From: Canna indica
Lineage: Eukaryota > Streptophyta > Magnoliopsida > Zingiberales > Cannaceae
Length of the DNA: 64,000 bases
Reading direction: 5' to 3'
Assembly: GCA_034359265.1 (NCBI GenBank)
Contig: CP136890.1
Location: forward strand, 27,880,501-27,944,500
The notes under the pieces were generated by a model. The model was not told the DNA's origin. It saw only the letters and a program-made list of their open reading frames with translations, and did not search any database. The position numbers and the translations under genes were made by a program. Shown piece by piece: positions 58,191 to 64,000 of this stretch; within the stretch, counting starts at the first letter, position 1; each line of letters opens with the position of its first letter.

Positions 58191-59315
58191 ATGAAATCTA
58201 GGCTAATTGCGGGATTCCATAACACAATAGTGGGAGGTCATTTGGGTAAAACCCGGACTTATCACAGGTTTGCATCCAACTTCTTTTGGATGAATATGAA
58301 AAAGGATGCCAAGCAGTTCATTTCAGAGTGCCAAATTTGCCAAAGGATGAAGGCTGATCAGTTAACCCCTGTAGGATTGCTGCAACCTTTACCAATCCCT
58401 GATGAAGTTTTCGAATATATCGCCATGGATTTCATCACAAGGTTACCTATGTCAAATGGAAAGACCACGATTCTAGTGGTAGTCGACAGACTGACAAAGT
58501 ATGCTCATTTCTTTTAACTACCCAAGAAATATTCTACAAGACTAGTAGCAAAAGTATTTCTGCGATGAGTAATTAAATTTCATGGTATACCGAAATCCAT
58601 TGTTAGTGAGAGGGATAGTCACTTTACAAGTGAGTTTTGGAAGGAGTTGGCTACATTACAAGGTTCCGACCTATTGTTAAGTTCAACATACCATCCACAG
58701 ACGGATGGCCAAATTGAGGCTTTAAACAGGTGTGTGGAGATGTATCTTAGATGCTTTACATCGGAGGAACCCTTGACATGGGAGCAATTTTTACCATGGG
58801 CCGAATTTTGGTATAACACATCATTCCAATCTTCGGCAAGCATGACACCATTTCGGGTGCTTTACAATTGGGATCCTCCAAAGCTCATTCAATACGCAGG
58901 GGGTACTTCGAGTAATCTGGCAATAGATCGCGAGCTTACAACAAGGGATGCTATTATTAGACTGTTAAAATGTAACCTGACACGTTCTCAGTCTCGCATT
59001 AAAACTCAAGTTGACAAACATCGACGGGAGGTGGGATTTCAGGTGAATGATTGGGTATTGGTGAAACTGCAACCATATCGCCAAGTATCCCTACGTCTTC
59101 AATGGCAACAAAAACTAAGTCCCTGTTACTTTGGACCCTTTCGCATTGTTAAGAGAATAGACAAGGTTGCCTATAAGCTCGAATTATCGGAAGCCTCAAG
59201 AATCCACCCCGTGTTTCATGTCTCGGTGCTTAAGCAGTCCCGTGGTACACCAACCATGCAAATTACTCTGCTGCCTCTGTGCTACATACTAAAGCAGAAC
59301 AAGAGCCATTGGTGA
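58191..59315 (+). pseudogene. pol: Integrase and C-terminal module of the Reina-type element
   Basis: 58191-58517 has the HHCC zinc domain (AGFHNTIVGGH, CQICQ) and IAMDFIT. A stop follows and the core resumes at 58570-59315 (SERDSHFTSEFW, TDGQIEALNR with Glu; GPFRIVKRIDKVAYKLEL, HPVFHVSVLK). The chromodomain is not clearly recognisable in the last segment. Confidence 0.88.
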
Positions 59316-59378
59316 CGGAAGGTATACAGTGCATTCCCAGAACCTTGAGGACAAGGTTCTTTCGCAGGGAGGGAGTAA

Positions 59379-59832
59379 TGTCATGACCAAGCATGGAGTT
59401 CATCAACGCGGGGAAAATGAAGGTGAAGAAGAAATAAGAGACACGCGACAAGCATCACACGGTGTGTATGAGCAGGCAAAGGAGGCAGACGTGGCAAAGC
59501 GCACACGTGGAGGGGAGCGCATTAAGCGTAGACCCTACTGGAGTTCAGATTATGTAATGTAATTTCATTTACAATGTAATTTTGTTTTACAAAGTTGAGT
59601 CGTATAAATAGGGGATTGAAGGATTAATAAAACAACTATGATCAATTTGATTGAATTCCTCTTCTACTCTTCCTTCCTTCCCACCTCCTCATTCTCTCTC
59701 CCGATCCCCTTTTCGTCCATTCATCCATTGACTCTACGCCGGAACGAGGTGCGATCGCGGTGCCTGGATCACCTCAACGGATCTTCTTTCATTAATCACT
59801 GGAGCATCGCCAGGTAACTCTAATACCTGACA
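59379..59832 (+). repeat. 3' LTR of the Reina-type element (454 bp)
   Basis: Pairs with 54555-55000. Carries an extra GTTTTACAA near 59584. Confidence 0.9.
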
Positions 59833-60713
59833 ACGCATCAATTCTGAAAACTCTATCTTTTTTGTTTCTAAAGGAAGTAAAAGACAAAGATAAGTCAAAA
59901 CTCATCTTTTATACTATTGTGAGTGAGTCGAGCAAGAATTTGAACACGTAATCAAAGTAAATGCCACCATCCTCTATATTAGTTTGCAACTAGACTCGGT
60001 ATCCCAATCCAACTCAAATTCTTGACTGCTTTGATGGAGGCTTTCAGGTATCTTTGTCGGAGGTGGAGATCGAGAGTGCGTCAAGGGTATTTAAGGGGCG
60101 AGCAAGAGGATAATGAAGGTAAAAGATGAAAGAGAGACGATGCTTCGATGCAAAAGATCTCCGGACCATAAATAATTTGGGCGACAACATCGAGTAAAAT
60201 AATGGGGAAGAGGAAGAGGAATCTAGAGATAACATTGGAGGAGATCACAGGCTCATCGCTTCGCTCATATTCCTGCTCGTGGAGTTCTCTTTTATTTTTT
60301 AATAAAAAATATTATTTTAAACAGGGTTGTCGACGAATAATTGACAGAAGGATAAAATTGAGACAAATGTCAAAGTACGATATACAATTTGGTAAAATGA
60401 AAGAATTGGCCACAAATGAGACAAAATGCATAGTTCAGGATATATTCAGGTAATTATCTTTTTTTAATATAAAAAAATATTATTTTTATATTTATTTGAA
60501 CATAAAGACATGGCTTTTTATTTTAATAAAAATAAAAAATATTATTTTAGTCCATGTTGGAAAGTCATGTCATCGTCTTAACGTGGCTGCTAACAAATAC
60601 TTGACGGAAGGCTAGAATTGAGACAATTGTTAAAGTACGGGATACAATTAGGTGAAATAAAAAAAATTTCCACAAATGAGACAATATATAGTTAAGGGTA
60701 TATTCAGAGGGGA

Positions 60714-61175
60714 AGTCCATTGCCGATATTGGGCTAAGCTGCTCCTTCTCCTCATCGTTCGACGAGTGGCATTTTGACGATTCCGACGAGTGGCACATTA
60801 CACGCATCAATTCTGAAAACTCTGTCTTTTTTGTTTCCAAAGGAAGGGAAAGACAAAAATAAGTCAAAGCTCATCTTTTGTACTATTCTGAGCGAATCAG
60901 TCAAGAATCAGAACACGTAATCAAAGTAAATGCTACCATCCTCCATATCAATTTGCAACTAGACTCGAAATTCTAATCCAACTCAGATTCTTGACTTCTT
61001 GGACGGAGGCTTTCAGGTATCTTTGTCGGAGGCAGAGACCAGGAGCGCGCCAAGGGTATTTAAGGGGCGAGCAAGAGGAGAATGAACGTAAAGTACACAG
61101 TTCCGAATATATTCAAGTAATTATCTTATTTAAGAGACAAAGTATATAATTTATGGTATATTCAAGTAATTACCT
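60714..61175 (-). repeat. Truncated second interior and TIR tail of Mutator-like copy B
   Basis: Repeats the interior passage (CCGATATTGGGCTAAGCT, TGGCACATTACACGCATCAA, TTCAGGTATCTTTGTCGGAG), then GTAATTA-type TIR remnants (61115-61175). It lacks the Reina insertion, so it supplies the empty site. Confidence 0.6.
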
Positions 61176-61184
61176 TATTTAAAA

Positions 61185-62906
61185 TGACTATACTTAGACT
61201 CCTCTACACCACCTAAACTCAAGTCTAGTCTAGTAGCATTTTCATCTCATCTCCTAATCGTCCTTTCTCTCACGTAGGCTTTCCTCAACATATTTAGAAT
61301 TAGGTCCTATGCTTTAATATCATTTGTTACAATCCGCTCGATGAGATAACTAACTCATCAATTTCTTAAGCTTAAACTATTGGCCTGATTATAATGCTTA
61401 AGCCGAAGCTAATGTTAACACATCCCTCAAGATTTATAAATCAACACAATATTTAATATACTCCTGACGTGAACTAAATTAGTGTGTTACAATGTTCCCA
61501 TAATTTATTAAAATATGTTTTATACAATACTTATAACTCATTTAAACATTAACATGTCTCCATCATTTATATTCAATCACTTAGGTTTTGAATCCATAAA
61601 TAAAATAATACATTTTTTTTTTTAATTTTCAAAAAATTTATATAGTCTTGTATTAATAAATATGTGATTTTAACATTTCCAAATGATATATGTACCTGAA
61701 AACTTTATATTTGATAGAGAATAATTTCGAATTTTCAACTCTTTTATGGGGGTGTTAATTCAACCCGTGGTAGTTGGGACAATCCTACCTCATTCATTAT
61801 ATAAAAATATATATAATAAATATACTTTATTATAGGAGTTTTCGCATTATTTATTTTTTAACTATAATTTTATCTCTATAGTATAATACTCGATATTCTT
61901 ACGTGTATGTAACTTAGGTGTAAATGTCATTGTAATTAGCATCTGTTAAATAAATTTGAATAAAATTTATATCATCGTGATTAATAATAATAATTTATAT
62001 TGATCCTCGATTGTAATTTTATAAATTAAAAAAAATGAAATTGAAATGTTATATATTTTAATATATGTTTATATACGAATAGAATAGTTTATCAAAAAAA
62101 ATTAATATTTTATAATCTAAATTTAATTTGAAATTATATAAATATAAACTTAGAATTAATTTTTATAATTTTAGAAAATATTTATTTAAATTTCAATTGT
62201 ACATTAATTTACAATTTAAATTGTAAATTAAAAAATATATATAATTTAATAATATTAATAATTTAAATAAAACGTTTATAATTAAATAATTGTATACCTA
62301 AATTTTTCAAGAATAAGTTACTATATTCTTAATATTTTACAAAAAAGTTTGAAATTGAATTTTATATTTTTAATATATTATTATATATAAATAGAATAGT
62401 TTATCGATTTTTTTTTATATTTTCACATTTTCTAACATAATTTTAATTTGAAATTATATAAATTTAAATTTAAATTTAAAACTATTTTTTATATTTTTAG
62501 AACTATAATTATTTTAAATTTCAATTATAAATTAATTTTAATTTTAATTTTAAATTAAATTTGTAATAATAATTTAATATTTATAATAATTAAAATTAAA
62601 ATTTTAAAATTAAATGTTCCTTTAACTATATTTTCAAAAATAAGTTACAATATTATTATCATATTATAAAAATATATATTTTTTATAATAAAAAATAATA
62701 GTAAGATATAAATTAAATTACAATTTTAAATAATAATATATAAACATACCACAAAGTAATATATACTAATTTAATTTAATTTACATAATTATAAAAATAT
62801 GCACATATATTTTTTTAATTTAATTTAAAATAACTATAAGTAATAATTAAATTAAAAATTAAAAATTAAAAATGTAAAAGATGAATTATCTTAGATTAGT
62901 TATTAA
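61185..62906. other. AT-rich stretch without a gene
   Basis: 61600-62900 is almost entirely A/T with AATTTAAAT words. Nothing coding, and no tRNA-like fold seen. 61198-61470 has more balanced bases (CACCTAAACTCAAGTCTAGT) but no recognisable feature. Confidence 0.4.
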
Positions 62907-64000
62907 TGTTGGTGAAATGACTACACTGGAGGGGGGTGAATAGTGTATTAACTAAATTTTATCGCCTAAATTCGATTGTAAACGTCTCTTCGATTACTTC
63001 GGCAATTCATGATTGAATGACTAAATGCGGAAGCGAGAAATGATAAAGCAATTAATACAAAAAAGATATCAATGCTAACACAATAATTTATAGTGGTTCA
63101 GCCCCAATGTCTACTCCACTACCTAAGCACCTCGCTTAGAATTTCCAAACTAGGTATATTAGATTATATCGTTTCCCTTACAAATAGGACTTTACATCAA
63201 AAAGTCTCCGCTCTCAAACCGAAGGTACTTCCACACCCAAAAGTCTCCCGCCTTCCTACCGAGAGCACTCTCCCACCTCAACTAAGGGACAACTCAACTA
63301 ATTCTAGTAAACTAAGTTTACAATAGTGGATTTAAGTCTTAACACCAAGGTAACCACAAACTCAATCAACCTAGCACTTTAGGTTTACACAAGTTCAAAT
63401 ACAATGAAATAAATAACAAAATACAACAATAAATGGAGCAATAAATTAAACAATAAAGTACTTAGCTCCACAATAAGATTCCTAGCTTCCTCTTAATGTC
63501 TTTGATGATGAAACAATAAAGGTAAGGCTCAATCAAAGAGATGAGAGATCAAAGCTAGAATTTCCACAAGAATTGACTCAATAAAGCTTGGGAATGATCA
63601 CAAGATGACTCAAGAAGGTTAGAAGTGATCAAAAGTGTAAAGGAAGGCTCTCATGGCTTCCTATTTATAAGTTATGAAGAGAAAAGAGAGCTTCCTCTTC
63701 TCAACGGGTGATTTTTTGCCCGTTATCGCTCGCCGATCGCTTATCCGGTCAATCGACGATCGACCGATCGAGCGACCGAAGGCAATCTGCCACTTTTTGG
63801 CAATGTTTGGTCGACCAAAATGCCACCGGTCGATCAATCGGTCGACCGAAATTGGGTAGGGCAGCTTGCTCTGCTTGGTTTTTTTGCTTGTTTGCTCATT
63901 TCTGGTTCCGTCTTCGCTAAGTCTACTTATATAACATTTCTTAATATTAAGTTATATAAATGTTATATAAAGATTATCCCCCATTTGGATTCAATAAAAA
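62907..64000 (-). mobile_element. Partial SIRE/Maximus-like LTR, reverse orientation, runs off the window
   Basis: On the minus strand the LTR ends CTATTCACCCCCCTCCAG...ACCAACA, with TGTTGGTGAAATG at 62907 on the plus strand. ATAGTGGTTC(A/G)GCCCCAA(T) near 63090 matches the GGCCGAACCACTATA segment of the solo LTR at 24360-25534. That LTR is 1175 bases, so about 80 more are expected past the window end. Whether it is solo or part of a full element is unknown. Confidence 0.7.

Larger units (their letters stand above)
54555..59832 (+). mobile_element. Ty3-Gypsy Reina-type chromovirus
   Basis: LTRs 54555-55000 and 59379-59832 start TGT(T/C)ATGACC and end ATACCTGACA, flanked by a perfect ACGCA duplication (54550-54554 and 59833-59837). 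A purine tract (GCAGGGAGGGAG) precedes the 3' LTR. The empty site survives in the tail copy near 60801 (CATTACACGCATCAATTCTG). The RT leader PPVRETDHRIHL, NVRPYRYP is of Reina type. LTRs differ at about 36 of 446 positions by eye (~8%) plus a 9-base indel. Many frameshifts and lost catalytic residues: the oldest LTR element here. Confidence 0.93.
53209..61175. mobile_element. Mutator-like long-TIR element, copy B (Pack-MULE-like), host of Reina and hAT insertions
   Basis: Ends GGGTAATTACCTAAATATA and, in reverse, AGGTAATTACTTGAATATA, flanked by a 9-base duplication TATTTAAAA (53200-53208 and 61176-61184), as in Mutator-like elements. Inverted termini of about 400 bases each consist of two related units. 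The right side has 60318-60455 plus 60456-60713, then a second truncated interior (60714-61090) and a short TIR tail to 61175. Net of the Reina element and the hAT element about 2.1 kb remains. Carries a gene-like fragment but no transposase. The outer right boundary is the least sure part, since the AT-rich duplication could match by chance. Confidence 0.6.

Overview
The window looks like an intergenic-rich stretch of a flowering-plant nuclear genome, possibly a monocot, though I cannot name the species. The reasons are spliced genes with GT/AG introns, a chloroplast import receptor and a plant-type complex I subunit encoded in nuclear DNA, and dense nested plant retrotransposons with tRNA-Met primer sites. 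Nothing looks bacterial, plasmid-borne or CRISPR-like.

Layout. 1-324 is the 3' end of an unrecognised gene. An intact-ended 10.1 kb Tekay/Del-type Ty3-Gypsy element with 2.55 kb LTRs fills 3404-13513. 14033-23030 is a long-TIR, Mutator-like (Pack-MULE-like) element. It is split by a ~3.2 kb solo LTR (14558-21884), which is itself split by a small Ty1-Copia element (17666-21796). 23557-25758 is a minus-strand RNase III-like (RTL3-type) pseudogene whose first exon carries a solo LTR resembling SIRE/Maximus. 26377-42190 is repeat territory: hAT-type miniature elements with target duplications, simple tandem arrays, and a second Tekay-type element on the minus strand (30038-39580).

The two apparently intact host genes are divergent neighbours: NDUFS1 (75 kDa subunit of mitochondrial complex I, minus, 42693-48590, five exons) and TOC34 (chloroplast import GTPase, plus, 49135-52220, seven coding exons). 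They share a short promoter region with three TGGGCY site II motifs and a telo-box. Beyond TOC34 lie an RTE-type LINE tail, a second long-TIR Mutator-like copy (53209-61175) carrying a hAT miniature element and a Reina-type chromovirus (54555-59832), an AT-rich stretch, and a reverse-oriented SIRE-like LTR that runs off the window end.

Almost every transposon boundary could be fixed by a target-site duplication, and four insertions can also be checked against an empty site: three inside sister repeat copies and one as a rejoined exon. LTR divergence by eye orders the elements: Reina ~8%, minus-strand Tekay ~6%, plus-strand Tekay and Copia ~4.5-5%. No undescribed biological system stands out. 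The most interesting items are the Mutator-like family with compound TIRs and a host-gene-like fragment, the exon-disrupting solo LTR, and the shared NDUFS1/TOC34 promoter.
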